Shown here: one piece after another, positions 19,592-27,922 of the stretch | Layout: every line of letters starts with the position of its first letter | How positions within the stretch are numbered: position 1 is the stretch's first letter | Source of the DNA: Myxococcus guangdongensis | GTDB lineage: Bacteria; Myxococcota; Myxococcia; Myxococcales; Myxococcaceae | Length of the DNA stretch: 64,000 nt | Assembly: GCF_024198255.1 (NCBI RefSeq) | Contig: NZ_JAJVKW010000001.1 | Location: 372,001-436,000, forward strand | Direction of reading: 5' to 3' | Program-made: the position numbers and the translations under genes | The notes under the pieces: generated by a model | Told to the model about the DNA's origin: nothing | What the model saw: only the letters and a program-made list of their open reading frames with translations | Databases searched by the model: none

Positions 19592-20821
19592 ATGTCTTTC
19601 CCGTTCGTTCCCCCCTCTGGCGCGCGGAGCACTCGCGCGCTGCTTCTCATCACCGCCCTGGCGACCCTCGGGGGCTGCAAGGAGTCAGACCGCGGCAAGG
19701 ACGACGCGGGGCCCGGCGGGCCTGGTCCTGACACCTCGCGCGGGGCGCTCTTGAAGGCCACGGGCGTGTGCGTGGAGCGCACGGCGCGTGAGTTCCACAC
19801 GACGAGCACCGCGCTGTCACAGGCGGTGACCGCGTGGGCGGCGCAGCCGGACGCGACGAGCCTGGCGCAGGCGAAAACGGCGTACCATGCGGCCATGGAT
19901 TCGTGGCAGGTGGCGGAGGTGATGCAGGTGGGCCCGGCGGCGCCTCGTGGCGCGGCGGGCGGAGCGGAGCTTCGCGACAACATCTACTCGTGGCCGCTGG
20001 TGAGCCGGTGCGCCATCGAGGAGCAGATCGTCTCCAAGGGCTACGAGGCCCCGGGCTTCCCCACGTCGCTGGTGAGCCGGCGCGGGCTGTACGCGCTGGA
20101 GTACCTGATGTTCTACGCGGGCGAGGACACGGCGTGCCAGGGCACCTCGCCCATCGTCGCGCAGGGGACGTGGGCGGCGCTGTCCACGGAGGAGCGGGCC
20201 TCGCGCAAGCGGGCGTACGCCGCCGTGGTGGCGCGTGAGGTGGACCTGAAGGCCGCGCAGCTGGTGAAGGCGTGGGCGGCGGACCAGGACAACTTCTCCA
20301 ACACGCTGGCGACGGCGGGCTCCGGCAACACGGTGTTCCCCACGAGCCAGGCGGCGCTCAACTCCATCAGCGACGCGATGTTCTACTTCGAGCGCGAGGG
20401 CAAGGACCTGAAGCTGGCGCGGCCGTTGGGCATGCGCGAGTGCTCGACGGACACCTGCCCGGAGCACCTCGAGTCCCAGTTCGCGCACCGCTCGAAGGCG
20501 AACCTGCGCGCCAACCTGAAGGGGTTCCGGCTGCTCGCGGAGGGCTGCGACGAGAACTACACGGGCACGGGCTTCGACGACGTGCTGAAGGCCGCGGGCG
20601 CGGAGGCGCTGGCGCAGAAGATGGTCGACCGCATCGTGGCCGCGGAGGCCGCGTTCCCCGCCATCGAGGAGGAGGACCTGCACCAGGCGCTGGCGCAGGA
20701 CAAGGCGTCGGTGCGCGCGCTGCATGACGCCTTCAAGGGCGTCACGGACGTGCTGAAGACGGAGCTCGTCACGGTGCTGGACCTGGAGCTGCCCCAGTCC
20801 GTCGAAGGGGACAATGACTGA
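19592..20821 (+). CDS. Imelysin-family iron-regulated lipoprotein
   Basis: 409-aa lipoprotein (LGGC, Cys29) of the imelysin/IrpA family, periplasmic-facing proteins linked to iron uptake. Seen: the N-terminal helical half around AKTAYHAAMDSWQVAEVMQVGPAA, and DNIYSWPLVSRCAIEEQIVSKGYE. The position of the GxHxxE motif is occupied by GLYALEYLMFY: the Glu is kept but the His is Tyr. Two further cysteine pairs (DTACQG, CSTDTCPEH) could form disulphides. The stop overlaps the next start by 8 bases, so the HTTM gene is coupled. A Fur-like box lies upstream. Confidence 0.85.
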   Translation: MSFPFVPPSGARSTRALLLITALATLGGCKESDRGKDDAGPGGPGPDTSRGALLKATGVCVERTAREFHTTSTALSQAVTAWAAQPDATSLAQAKTAYHAAMDSWQVAEVMQVGPAAPRGAAGGAELRDNIYSWPLVSRCAIEEQIVSKGYEAPGFPTSLVSRRGLYALEYLMFYAGEDTACQGTSPIVAQGTWAALSTEERASRKRAYAAVVAREVDLKAAQLVKAWAADQDNFSNTLATAGSGNTVFPTSQAALNSISDAMFYFEREGKDLKLARPLGMRECSTDTCPEHLESQFAHRSKANLRANLKGFRLLAEGCDENYTGTGFDDVLKAAGAEALAQKMVDRIVAAEAAFPAIEEEDLHQALAQDKASVRALHDAFKGVTDVLKTELVTVLDLELPQSVEGDND

Positions 20822-22238
20822 GCAGGCTCGAGGGGCCGCGCGGCTCTGGAGCTGGCTGCTGGCGCCGCGGGACATCGCGGCGCTGGTGGCGTTCCGGGTG
20901 GCGCTCGGCGTGCTCATCACCGTCTCATCGGTGCGCTTCCTGGCCTACGGCTGGGTGGACGTGCTGTTCACGCGGCCGCGCTACCACTTCACCTACTGGG
21001 GGTTCAGCTGGGTGCCGGCGCTGCCCGCGCCATGGATGCACGCGGTGTTCGCGGCGCTGGCGGTGCTCGGGGTGCTGCTGTCCGCGGGGCTCTTCTACCG
21101 GGCCACGACGGTGCTGCTCTTCGTCGCGTTCTCGTACGTGCAGCTCGTCGACGTCAGCAACTACCTCAACCACTACTACCTGGTGAGCCTGCTGCTGGGG
21201 CTGCTCGTCTTCGTGCCCACGCACCGCGCCTTCTCGCTCGATGCGTGGCGCAAGCCCGCGCTGAGGAGCGACACGCTGCCAGCGTGGTGCACGTACCTGC
21301 TGCGCTTCCAGGTCACCGTCGTCTACGTGTTCGCGGGGCTGGCGAAGCTCACCACCGACTGGCTCGTGCACGCGCAGCCGCTCAACATCTGGCTGTCCGC
21401 GCGGACGAGCCTCCCGCTCGTGGGGCCGTTCCTCGACGAGCGCTGGGTGGCGTACACGGCGGCGTGGGCCGGCTTCCTGTTCGACACCACCATCGTCGCC
21501 TTCCTCCTGTCGCGCAGGCTGCGGCCCTTCGCCTACGTGGTGGTGGTGGGCTTCCACGCGGCCACGTCCGCGCTGTTCCCCATCGGGATGTTCCCCTTCA
21601 TCATGGTGACGGCGGCGCTCGTCTTCTTCGACTCGGCGTGGCCCCGTCGCATCGCGGCGCGGGTGCGTGCGTTGCGGCGACGGGGCGAGGCGGTTGCTCC
21701 GGTGTCCGTGCCTCCCGTCTCGGCCCGGCCCGTGACGGCGCTTGCCTGGGCGGGGCTCGCGGTCGCGGTGGTCTACGGCGTGCTCCAGGTCGCGGTGCCG
21801 CTGCGCACGCACCTGTATGGCGGCAACGTCCTGTGGCACGAGCAGGGCATGCGCTTCTCCTGGCGCGTGATGGCGCGGGAGAAGAACGGCAGCGCGACGT
21901 TCGTGGTGACCTCGCCCGCCACCGGGCGCGAGTGGCATGTGCCGCCCAGCGACTACCTCACGCGGCTGCAGGAGCGTGAGATGTCCGTGCAGCCGGACCT
22001 CATCCTCCAGCTCGCCCGGCACATCGCTCGCGACTTCGAGGCGCGGGGGCTGGGGCCCGTCGAGGTGCGCGCCGACGTGCGCGTGTCGCTGAACGGACGC
22101 GCGGCGCAGCTGCTCGTGGACCCGGACGTGGACCTGGCGCACGTGGAGGATGGGCTCGCGAGCAAGCCGTGGATCCTGCCCGCGCCCGAGACTCCGCCCG
22201 TGAAGCTGCGCCCCACGTGGCGCGCGCAGGTGCATTGA
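20814..22238 (+). CDS. HTTM-domain integral membrane protein
   Basis: 474-aa protein with at least eight hydrophobic helices. It begins LAPRDIAALVAFRVALGVLITVSSVRFL and continues through YLNHYYLVSLLLGLLVFVP and VVYVFAGLAKLTTDWLVHAQPLNIWL, the pattern of the HTTM (horizontally transferred transmembrane) domain related to vitamin-K-dependent gamma-carboxylase. The C-terminal about 150 residues (RTHLYGGNVLWHEQGMRFSWRVMAREKNG onward) are soluble and probably periplasmic. The ATG lies inside the imelysin gene. Function unproven; its pairing with imelysin points to iron or peptide processing. Confidence 0.8.
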   Translation: MTEQARGAARLWSWLLAPRDIAALVAFRVALGVLITVSSVRFLAYGWVDVLFTRPRYHFTYWGFSWVPALPAPWMHAVFAALAVLGVLLSAGLFYRATTVLLFVAFSYVQLVDVSNYLNHYYLVSLLLGLLVFVPTHRAFSLDAWRKPALRSDTLPAWCTYLLRFQVTVVYVFAGLAKLTTDWLVHAQPLNIWLSARTSLPLVGPFLDERWVAYTAAWAGFLFDTTIVAFLLSRRLRPFAYVVVVGFHAATSALFPIGMFPFIMVTAALVFFDSAWPRRIAARVRALRRRGEAVAPVSVPPVSARPVTALAWAGLAVAVVYGVLQVAVPLRTHLYGGNVLWHEQGMRFSWRVMAREKNGSATFVVTSPATGREWHVPPSDYLTRLQEREMSVQPDLILQLARHIARDFEARGLGPVEVRADVRVSLNGRAAQLLVDPDVDLAHVEDGLASKPWILPAPETPPVKLRPTWRAQVH

Positions 22239-22257
22239 GAAACACGCGGCGATGACC

Positions 22258-22381
22258 GAGGCACCGCGGGACGCTTCCCGCGCGTGCCTCGGGTCAGCCG
22301 ACCAGCGCACGCTTGAGCCCCACCCGATGATGATTGAGGCACCGCGGGACGCTTCCCGCGCGTGCCGCGGGTCAGCCGACC
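22258..22381. repeat. Pair of 46-bp REP-like palindromic repeats
   Basis: Two 46-bp copies (22258-22303 and 22336-22381) differ at one base and are separated by 32 bases. Each folds on itself: GGCAC + CGCGGGA pairs with TCCCGCG + GTGCC around a CGCT loop, with one bulged base. The rest of the 520-base gap between the HTTM and htpX genes (22239-22758) shows no supportable gene. Such hairpins may stabilise or terminate transcripts or be mobile REP elements. Confidence 0.75.
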
Positions 22382-22758
22382 TCCGCTCCGCACACCATGG
22401 GGCGCGGCATGCTCGGGCGATGCGCGAACGTCCGGGGCGAGGGTTCAGAACCACGCCCTGCACGAGCCGGCTCTTCGGGCCCTGGAGTGCCCGCCCGCGA
22501 CGACTCGAAGCGGTCGCCTCCGCATCATTCAAGGCGCCGCCCGGGTGAAACGTCGGCGACTGTCGCGCATCGCGCGGACGGTGCCTGGCCGTGCATGCGG
22601 GCGCATCCCTGGCCGCCCGCTCACGGACAGTCCGAGCGTCGACACGGGGCCCCCGCAAGCCCCTGGATTCACAGGCCGCTTCACGGGCTTTCATTGACGA
22701 GCCAGCGCCCCTGTTTACGTTTCTGAAGCCCCTGAGCGGGGGAAAGGAACGAGACGAC

Positions 22759-23745
22759 ATGGCATTCACGGACACCCACGAAACTTCCCGGAACGGCGGC
22801 GGACGTCCGGCGCTGCATGGCGGCGGTGGGTGGCACCGCCTGGGCAATGCGCTCAAGACGACGGTGCTGCTCGCGGGCCTCACCGCGCTGGTGCTCGTCA
22901 TCGGCCAGCGGCTGGGCGGCGCGCAGGGACTCATGTTCGCCGGCTTCTTCGCCGTGGTGATGAACTTCGGCTCGTACTGGTTCAGCGACAAGATCGCCCT
23001 GGCCATCCATGGCGCCCAGCCGCTGCCCTACGAGCAGGCCCCGTGGCTCCATCAGATGGTGGAGCGGCTGTCGGCCCGCGCGGGCATGCCCAAGCCGAAG
23101 GTCTACATCCTGCCCACGCGCGCGCCCAACGCGTTCGCCACCGGCCGCAGCCCCAAGCACGCCGCCGTCGCGGTGACGGCCGGCATCATGGACATCCTCG
23201 ACCAGCGCGAGCTGGAGGGCGTGCTCGCCCACGAAATCGGCCACGTGCGCAACCGCGACACGCTCATCGGCACGGTGGCGGCCACGCTCGCCGGCATCAT
23301 CAGCTACGCGGCGCAGATGCTCTTCTGGTTCGGCGGCTCCATGCTCGGCCGGAGCGATGACGAGGAGGGTGGCGGCCTCGCCGGCGCCTTCGCCAACCTG
23401 GGCCTGCTGCTGGTGGCGCCCATCGCCGCCACGCTGCTGCAGCTCGCCGTCAGTCGCTCGCGCGAGTACGGCGCGGACGCCACCGGCGCCGAGCTGAGCG
23501 GGGACCCCGATGCCCTCGCGGACGCCCTGCTGAAGATGGAGCGCGGCGCGGAGATGATGCCGTACGACCGGGCGCCGGCGACGTCGCACCTGTTCATCGT
23601 CAACCCGCTGCACAAGGGCGGCGTCATGTCGCTGTTCTCCACCCACCCGCCCATCCCCGAGCGGGTGCGCCGGCTGCGCGCCATGAGCGCTCGCGCGGGT
23701 GGCTCGCGCGCCCGGGGCCGCGGCGGCTGGGAGTACGCGTACTGA
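22759..23745 (+). CDS. htpX: M48 family zinc metalloprotease HtpX
   Basis: Inner-membrane protease for quality control of membrane proteins. The 328-aa product has two N-terminal helices (about residues 33-75), the zinc motif HEIGH in LEGVLAHEIGHVRNRDT, a third zinc ligand in SRSREYGADATGAEL, further helices between them, and the C-terminal STHPPIPERVRRL block typical of HtpX. An unusual Gly/Arg-rich C-terminal tail follows. ATG at 22759 is preceded by AAGGAACGAG, a good ribosome site. Monocistronic: REP-like repeats upstream and a hairpin downstream. Confidence 0.93.
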   Translation: MAFTDTHETSRNGGGRPALHGGGGWHRLGNALKTTVLLAGLTALVLVIGQRLGGAQGLMFAGFFAVVMNFGSYWFSDKIALAIHGAQPLPYEQAPWLHQMVERLSARAGMPKPKVYILPTRAPNAFATGRSPKHAAVAVTAGIMDILDQRELEGVLAHEIGHVRNRDTLIGTVAATLAGIISYAAQMLFWFGGSMLGRSDDEEGGGLAGAFANLGLLLVAPIAATLLQLAVSRSREYGADATGAELSGDPDALADALLKMERGAEMMPYDRAPATSHLFIVNPLHKGGVMSLFSTHPPIPERVRRLRAMSARAGGSRARGRGGWEYAY

Positions 23746-23759
23746 CGTGACAGCCAGGC

Positions 23760-23787
23760 GCGGGAGCCCATGACACCGGGCTCCCGC
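23760..23787. terminator. Bidirectional hairpin between htpX and the acyltransferase gene
   Basis: Perfect 10-bp arms GCGGGAGCCC (23760-23769) and GGGCTCCCGC (23778-23787), 8-base loop, placed exactly between two convergent stop codons (23745 and 23794). No T tract. Confidence 0.5.
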
Positions 23788-23793
23788 CGCGCG

Positions 23794-24600
23794 TCACCCC
23801 GGAGGACCGAACGCCGCCTCCGGGTCCTCCAGGAGCTGCTTCAGCGTGTTCGCCAGCACGCCCGCGTGGAAGCCGTCGATGAAGCGGTGGTCGATGGACG
23901 CGTTGAGGCTCATCACCTTGCCCACCACCACCCTCCCCTCCTCCACCACCGCCACCTCGCGCACCGCGCCGGGCACCAGGAACACCGCCGCCCGCGTGAA
24001 GGGCACCAGCGGCAGATACGCCGCGTCCAGCCCCAGCGCGCCCACGTCCGTGACGATGGCCGCGCCGAACGCGTCCCGGGGCAACCCGAAGCGGCTCAAG
24101 TCCACGTTGAGCGTCACCGCCAGGAACGACACCCACCGGGTGAACCCTCGCATCAGCGGCGCGGGAATCCGCGCCACCCACCGCCAGCCCCGTGAGGCCG
24201 CCACGTCGCGCGGCCCCGCCTCCAGCTCCGCGACGATGTCCCGCAGGCCCTTGAGGTCCGCGTCCATCACCCGCACCGGACTCCACCGCGAATCAGCGGC
24301 ATCGCGCATCAGCGCCGCCACCGTGGCGCGCTCACGCAGGTAGAGCCGATGGAAGCGCAGCACCGCGTTCGCGTCGGGACAGCGTCGCAGCGCCACCGCC
24401 AGGGCCTTGAGCACCAGGTGCGTCACCGTCAGCCGCGTCCCCGTGCTCCGCTGGAAGGCGTCCATGTAGACCAGCGCCCGGTCCATCCGGACCGTGAGCG
24501 AGCCGTAGACGGTGGGGTCATACGGCGCCGCCCAGCTGCCGAGGGCCAGCTTGCGGAAGCTGGAGATGCGCGGCTTGGGTCTCAGCTCCAGGTGCGCCAT
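23794..24600 (-). CDS. Stand-alone 2-oxoacid dehydrogenase E2-type acyltransferase domain protein
   Basis: 268-aa protein equal to only the catalytic domain of dihydrolipoyl acyltransferases, a CoA-dependent acyltransferase fold. The catalytic motif HxxxDG is intact (SLNASIDHRFIDGFHAG), as is VTDVGALGLDAAYLPLVPFTRAAVF. There is no lipoyl domain and no E3-binding domain, so it cannot work as a normal E2. Start at ATG 24600; an ATG at 24642 is an alternative. No dehydrogenase E1 or E3 gene is nearby. It may acylate a small molecule in the manner of chloramphenicol acetyltransferase, which shares this fold, but the substrate is unknown. Confidence 0.72.
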   Translation of the reverse strand: MAHLELRPKPRISSFRKLALGSWAAPYDPTVYGSLTVRMDRALVYMDAFQRSTGTRLTVTHLVLKALAVALRRCPDANAVLRFHRLYLRERATVAALMRDAADSRWSPVRVMDADLKGLRDIVAELEAGPRDVAASRGWRWVARIPAPLMRGFTRWVSFLAVTLNVDLSRFGLPRDAFGAAIVTDVGALGLDAAYLPLVPFTRAAVFLVPGAVREVAVVEEGRVVVGKVMSLNASIDHRFIDGFHAGVLANTLKQLLEDPEAAFGPPG

Positions 24601-24837
24601 GTCACGCCGGTCCTCGACAGGGGAAGGGACGCCAGCCAGCATCGCGGCTCCCGACGGGGCGGGGAAGACCCTGGTCGGCCGGACGTCTGGCCTCCTGGAG
24701 ATTTCCACCAGTCCCCGCGCACGGACGAGGCGAGGAAGCGGTGAACCCCGCGCACGCCCCCAGCGCACCCTTGACGCGCCTGTACTGGACGGTAGGCTGC
24801 CCCGCTTTTTGCAGATCCCTCCCGTGGAGGTCGTCCC

Positions 24838-25875
24838 GTGTCGTTCCTGGTCATCGCCCTGGCAGTCGGGCTCGCCATCTCGCTGTATTTCAACCTCTTC
24901 GGCGGCGCGAAGCAGGCCGCGCTCCCGTCGTCCTCGTCCGCGTCCAACAACGCGCCCCGCGCGGAGCTGGAGGCCGACCACAAGGCCGCGCGCGCCCGGG
25001 CCGAGGCCGAGCTGCAGCGCAAGCAGAAGGAGCTCGACGAACAGCGGGTTCAGCTTCAGGAGGTGAAGGAGCAGCTCAAGCAGACCAAGCGCAAGGTCTT
25101 CGAGCAGAAGGAGTCCGACAAGGGCTCCCAGGACCTGGCCAAGGCGCGCGCCGAGGTGGAGCGCAACGCCTCCATCCAGCTGGAGCAGACCCGGCTGGAG
25201 CTGGCCCAGGTGCTCACCGAGAACCAGCGCCTGAAGGCCGAGTCCGAGGGCAAGGGCCGCCGCCGTGAGCCCCAGGCCGCGCCCGTCGCCGCCCCCGCGC
25301 CCGTGCCGCAGATCGCCGCCCCCGCCAAGGAGGGTGAGTCCGTCGTCGCCGCCGCCGTGCCGGTGGTGCCCGCCGCCGAGGCCGCGCGCGAGGACCGCTC
25401 TCCCCGCCGCGTCATCCGCGAGCTGAGCGAGGCGGACAAGGAGAAGATGGACCGGCTGGAGCAGGCGGCCAACAAGGACCGCCTCCGCGCAGTGGAGCTG
25501 GAGAAGGAAGTGCGCCGGGTCAAGGGCCGCGCGGAGACGCAGCAGCGCGTCTACACCGTGACGAAGCACGACCTGGACCTGATGAAGGACAAGTACAAGG
25601 CCCTGGAGAAGCGCCTGAACCGGACGCTCCTCGAGCGCGACCTCATGCGCCGCGCCATCAAGGACCTGGAGAAGAAGACGGGCATCCTCGCCGAGCGCAC
25701 CGAGCTCACCCCCGAGGAGATGGCCGCCAGCGACCAGCGCACCGAGGAGACCTCGCGCGTGCGCGCCGAGTCCGAGGCCCAGGCCGCCGCCCAGCAGCAG
25801 GCCACCGAGGCCCCCGCCGCCACCGACTCGCACGCCACCGCCGACGGCGAGGCCAAGCCCGCGCAGCAGGCCTGA
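24838..25875 (+). CDS. Membrane-anchored coiled-coil protein
   Basis: 345-aa protein with one N-terminal hydrophobic helix (SFLVIALAVGLAISLYFNLF), then a long Lys/Glu/Gln-rich coiled coil (about residues 40-135), an Ala/Pro-rich linker, a second coiled coil (about 200-285) and a low-complexity Ala/Gln/Glu tail. GTG at 24838 has GGAGG seven bases upstream. No enzyme motif is present. The architecture suits a periplasmic or cytoplasmic spacer or scaffold attached to the inner membrane. Not assigned to a known family. Confidence 0.72.
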   Translation: MSFLVIALAVGLAISLYFNLFGGAKQAALPSSSSASNNAPRAELEADHKAARARAEAELQRKQKELDEQRVQLQEVKEQLKQTKRKVFEQKESDKGSQDLAKARAEVERNASIQLEQTRLELAQVLTENQRLKAESEGKGRRREPQAAPVAAPAPVPQIAAPAKEGESVVAAAVPVVPAAEAAREDRSPRRVIRELSEADKEKMDRLEQAANKDRLRAVELEKEVRRVKGRAETQQRVYTVTKHDLDLMKDKYKALEKRLNRTLLERDLMRRAIKDLEKKTGILAERTELTPEEMAASDQRTEETSRVRAESEAQAAAQQQATEAPAATDSHATADGEAKPAQQA

Positions 25876-25938
25876 GCCCCACGACACGCCTGTCGAGCCC
25901 GAGGGGCTCGGTCTTCCGGGACAGCTGTTCCGGTGGGC

Positions 25939-25965
25939 CGGGCCCTTCGTCGTTCAAGGGGCCCG
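25939..25965. terminator. Hairpin between convergent genes
   Basis: CGGGCCCTT (25939-25947) pairs with AAGGGGCCCG (25956-25965) with one bulged G and an 8-base loop, midway between the coiled-coil gene and the convergent marR-type gene. A smaller GAGCCC/GGGCTC hairpin lies about 40 bases before it. No strong T tract. Confidence 0.4.
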
Positions 25966-25979
25966 CACCCGCCCGGACG

Positions 25980-26429
25980 TCAGTCACATCCGTCCGTCGC
26001 AGGAGCGCCCTCGCCGGAGTGCCGCGTCACCAGGCCCTCCTGGAGCTTCCCCATCAGCCGTTGCAACTCCGTTACTTCCGCGGCGGGCAGGTATTCCCCC
26101 AGCTCTCCATCCAGCTCCCGCAGGGCGTCCACCAAGTAGGACAGCTCGCGCTCGCCCGCGGCCGTCAACTCCAGCCGCACGCAGCGCCGGTCCTCTCCCG
26201 CGCGCCGCAGCACCAGCCCGTCCTCCTCCAACCGGTCCACCAGCCGGCTCGCGGCGGGCGCGTCCACCAGCAGCCGCTCCGCCAGCGCCGCCTGTCGCAG
26301 CGCGCCCTCGGAAATGCCCTTCAACGCCAGCAGTTGATTGAACGGCCGGGTCGTCCGCGCCCCCAGCTTCTCGGTGAGGTGGCGGCGGATGGCACGACGC
26401 AAGGAAGCGAGTTGCTCCGCGAAAGTCAT
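25980..26429 (-). CDS. MarR-family transcriptional regulator
   Basis: 149-aa dimeric winged-helix repressor type. The DNA-binding part reads GISEGALRQAALAERLLVDAPAASRLVDRLEEDGLVLRR, and the wing AGEDRRCVRLELTAAGERELSYL holds the conserved D-R-R of MarR proteins. ATG at 26429. Divergent from a TolC-adaptor-RND pump operon whose first gene starts 117 bases away; a palindrome (26445-26459) and further TTGTC repeats lie between. By analogy with MexR/MarR it most likely represses the pump and itself and is released by a substrate. Inducer unknown. Confidence 0.87.
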   Translation of the reverse strand: MTFAEQLASLRRAIRRHLTEKLGARTTRPFNQLLALKGISEGALRQAALAERLLVDAPAASRLVDRLEEDGLVLRRAGEDRRCVRLELTAAGERELSYLVDALRELDGELGEYLPAAEVTELQRLMGKLQEGLVTRHSGEGAPATDGCD

Positions 26430-26439
26430 CGGACGTCCG

Positions 26440-26468
26440 AAATAGTTGTCACCTACAACGGTTGTCAA
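26440..26468 (-). promoter_or_regulatory. Candidate promoter and MarR operator
   Basis: Minus strand: TTGACA (26468-26463), 17-base spacer, CTATTT (26445-26440), a good -35 with a weak -10. The palindrome GTTGTCACCTACAAC (26445-26459) fills most of the spacer, and a half-site GTTGTC recurs at 26461. A bound dimer would block polymerase. The inferred start point is only about 4 bases from the regulator's ATG, so the message would be nearly leaderless. Confidence 0.5.
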
Positions 26469-26545
26469 TTACATCGGCTTGGCGCATCTGGCCACACGGG
26501 GGGAATCCAGTCGCACCTGTCGTCACCCTTGCCTACCCCCTTGGT

Positions 26546-27922
26546 ATGTCCGCCCCCACCGTCATCCTCCTGGCGCTCGTCGCGACCTCGACGCCGCCCG
26601 AGTCGAGCCCTTCCGTCCCTCCGCCCCAGCCCTTCCAGACGAAGGTGGAGGACCCGATGCTGGCCCCCGTCCCTCCCGCCCAGCAGCAGGTGCGCACCTG
26701 GGATGAGGCCCTGACGCTCGTCCGGGAGCGCTCCACCAACCTGCGCTCCGCCGAAGCGGGCGTGCAGCGCGCCGAGGGCCGCTGGCGTCAGGCCCTGGCG
26801 TCGCTCCTGCCCAACGCGAGCGCCCGGGCGACCGCGGCCCACGACCTGCTCAACCCCGACACCGCCGTGGGCGTCTTCCCCTCCCCGGCGCTGGACGGCC
26901 GCACGCCCACCGCGCCCATCCTGGGCACGATGACAGCGTCGCTGACGCAGTCGCTGGTGGACGTGGGCGCGTGGCGCAACCTGTCCTCCGCGTCCGCGGC
27001 CGAGCGGGGCGCGGTGGCCAGCCTCCAGGACACGCGGCGCCGGCTCACGCTGGGCCTTGCCCGCACGCTGGTGGCCACCGTGGCCGCCGAGCGCGCCGCG
27101 GAGCTCAACCGCGTGGGCCTGCTCCAGGCGCTGGAGCGCTCGGCGCTGACGACGCGCTCCTTCGACCTGGGCGCCAGCAACCAGCTGGACGTGGTGCGGG
27201 TGAACCAGGACGTGGCGCTGGCGCGCGGGGCGCTCGTGGCTGGTGACGAGCAGCTGCGTCGGGCGCGCGAGGCGCTCGGAATCGCGCTGGGCTTCGGCCA
27301 CGCGGTGGGCGTGGAGCCCGCCTTCAACCTCAACGGGCTGATGGAGGAGGCGCGCCAGGCGTGCACGCCGCTCCAGGATTTGGAGTCCCGTCCGGACCTG
27401 GTCGCCGCGAAGGCACAGGTGGACTCCGCGCGCGACAGCCGGCGTCAGGCGTCCGCGGGCTACCTGCCCACGCTGGGCCTCGCGTCCAACCTGAACGGCG
27501 TGACGACGGACCCGGGCTTCGGCCGCTTCTCCACGTGGACCATCTCCGCCGTCATCGCCGTGCCCCTCTGGGAGGGTGGCTTGCGCGGGGGCCTGGTGCG
27601 CGAGCGCACGGGCATCGAGCGCCAGGCGGCCGAGACGCTCGAGGGCAATCGCCGCGACGTGTCGGTCGAGGTGACGCAGGCCCGTCGCAGCGTCGAGGTG
27701 GCGGACGCGCTGGTGAAGACGGCGAGCGAGGCGCGCGAGCTGGCGGACCGCACGGACCGGCTGACGCGACGTTCCTTTGAAGTGGGCCGCGGCAGCAGCT
27801 TGGAGCTGGTGCAGAGCGGAGCGGCCCTGCGCCAGGCGGAGTTGGCCCTGGCGCTGCGTGAATTCGAGGCGGTCCAGGCGCGCCTGGACGCATTCTTGAC
27901 GGAGGCCCGGTGCGACTGGTGA
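26546..27922 (+). CDS. TolC-family outer membrane efflux protein
   Basis: 458-aa outer-membrane channel partner of the downstream RND pump. The N terminus (MSAPTVILLALVATSTPP) resembles a short signal peptide followed by a Pro-rich stretch. Two OEP-type repeats follow: TWDEALTLVRERSTNLRSAEAGVQRAEGRWRQ, and SRPDLVAAKAQVDSARDSRRQASAGYLPTLGL near the middle. Long amphipathic helices near ARSSVEVADALVKTASEARELADRTDRLTRR-like positions suit the periplasmic tunnel. ATG at 26546 has no strong ribosome site. The stop overlaps the adaptor start by 13 bases, giving tight coupling. An atypical order puts the channel first. Confidence 0.88.
   Translation: MSAPTVILLALVATSTPPESSPSVPPPQPFQTKVEDPMLAPVPPAQQQVRTWDEALTLVRERSTNLRSAEAGVQRAEGRWRQALASLLPNASARATAAHDLLNPDTAVGVFPSPALDGRTPTAPILGTMTASLTQSLVDVGAWRNLSSASAAERGAVASLQDTRRRLTLGLARTLVATVAAERAAELNRVGLLQALERSALTTRSFDLGASNQLDVVRVNQDVALARGALVAGDEQLRRAREALGIALGFGHAVGVEPAFNLNGLMEEARQACTPLQDLESRPDLVAAKAQVDSARDSRRQASAGYLPTLGLASNLNGVTTDPGFGRFSTWTISAVIAVPLWEGGLRGGLVRERTGIERQAAETLEGNRRDVSVEVTQARRSVEVADALVKTASEARELADRTDRLTRRSFEVGRGSSLELVQSGAALRQAELALALREFEAVQARLDAFLTEARCDW

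Noticed and set aside
22258..22381. Two repeats separated by a 32-base spacer, as a mini CRISPR array
   Set aside because: Only two copies, each unit contains its own whole hairpin, the repeat is 46 bp, and no cas genes are present.
5127..24000. Very long antisense open frames opposite genes such as the BamA-like, RCC1 and htpX genes
   Set aside because: They mirror the GC-rich codon structure of the real genes, cross gene boundaries and give low-complexity products without family motifs.
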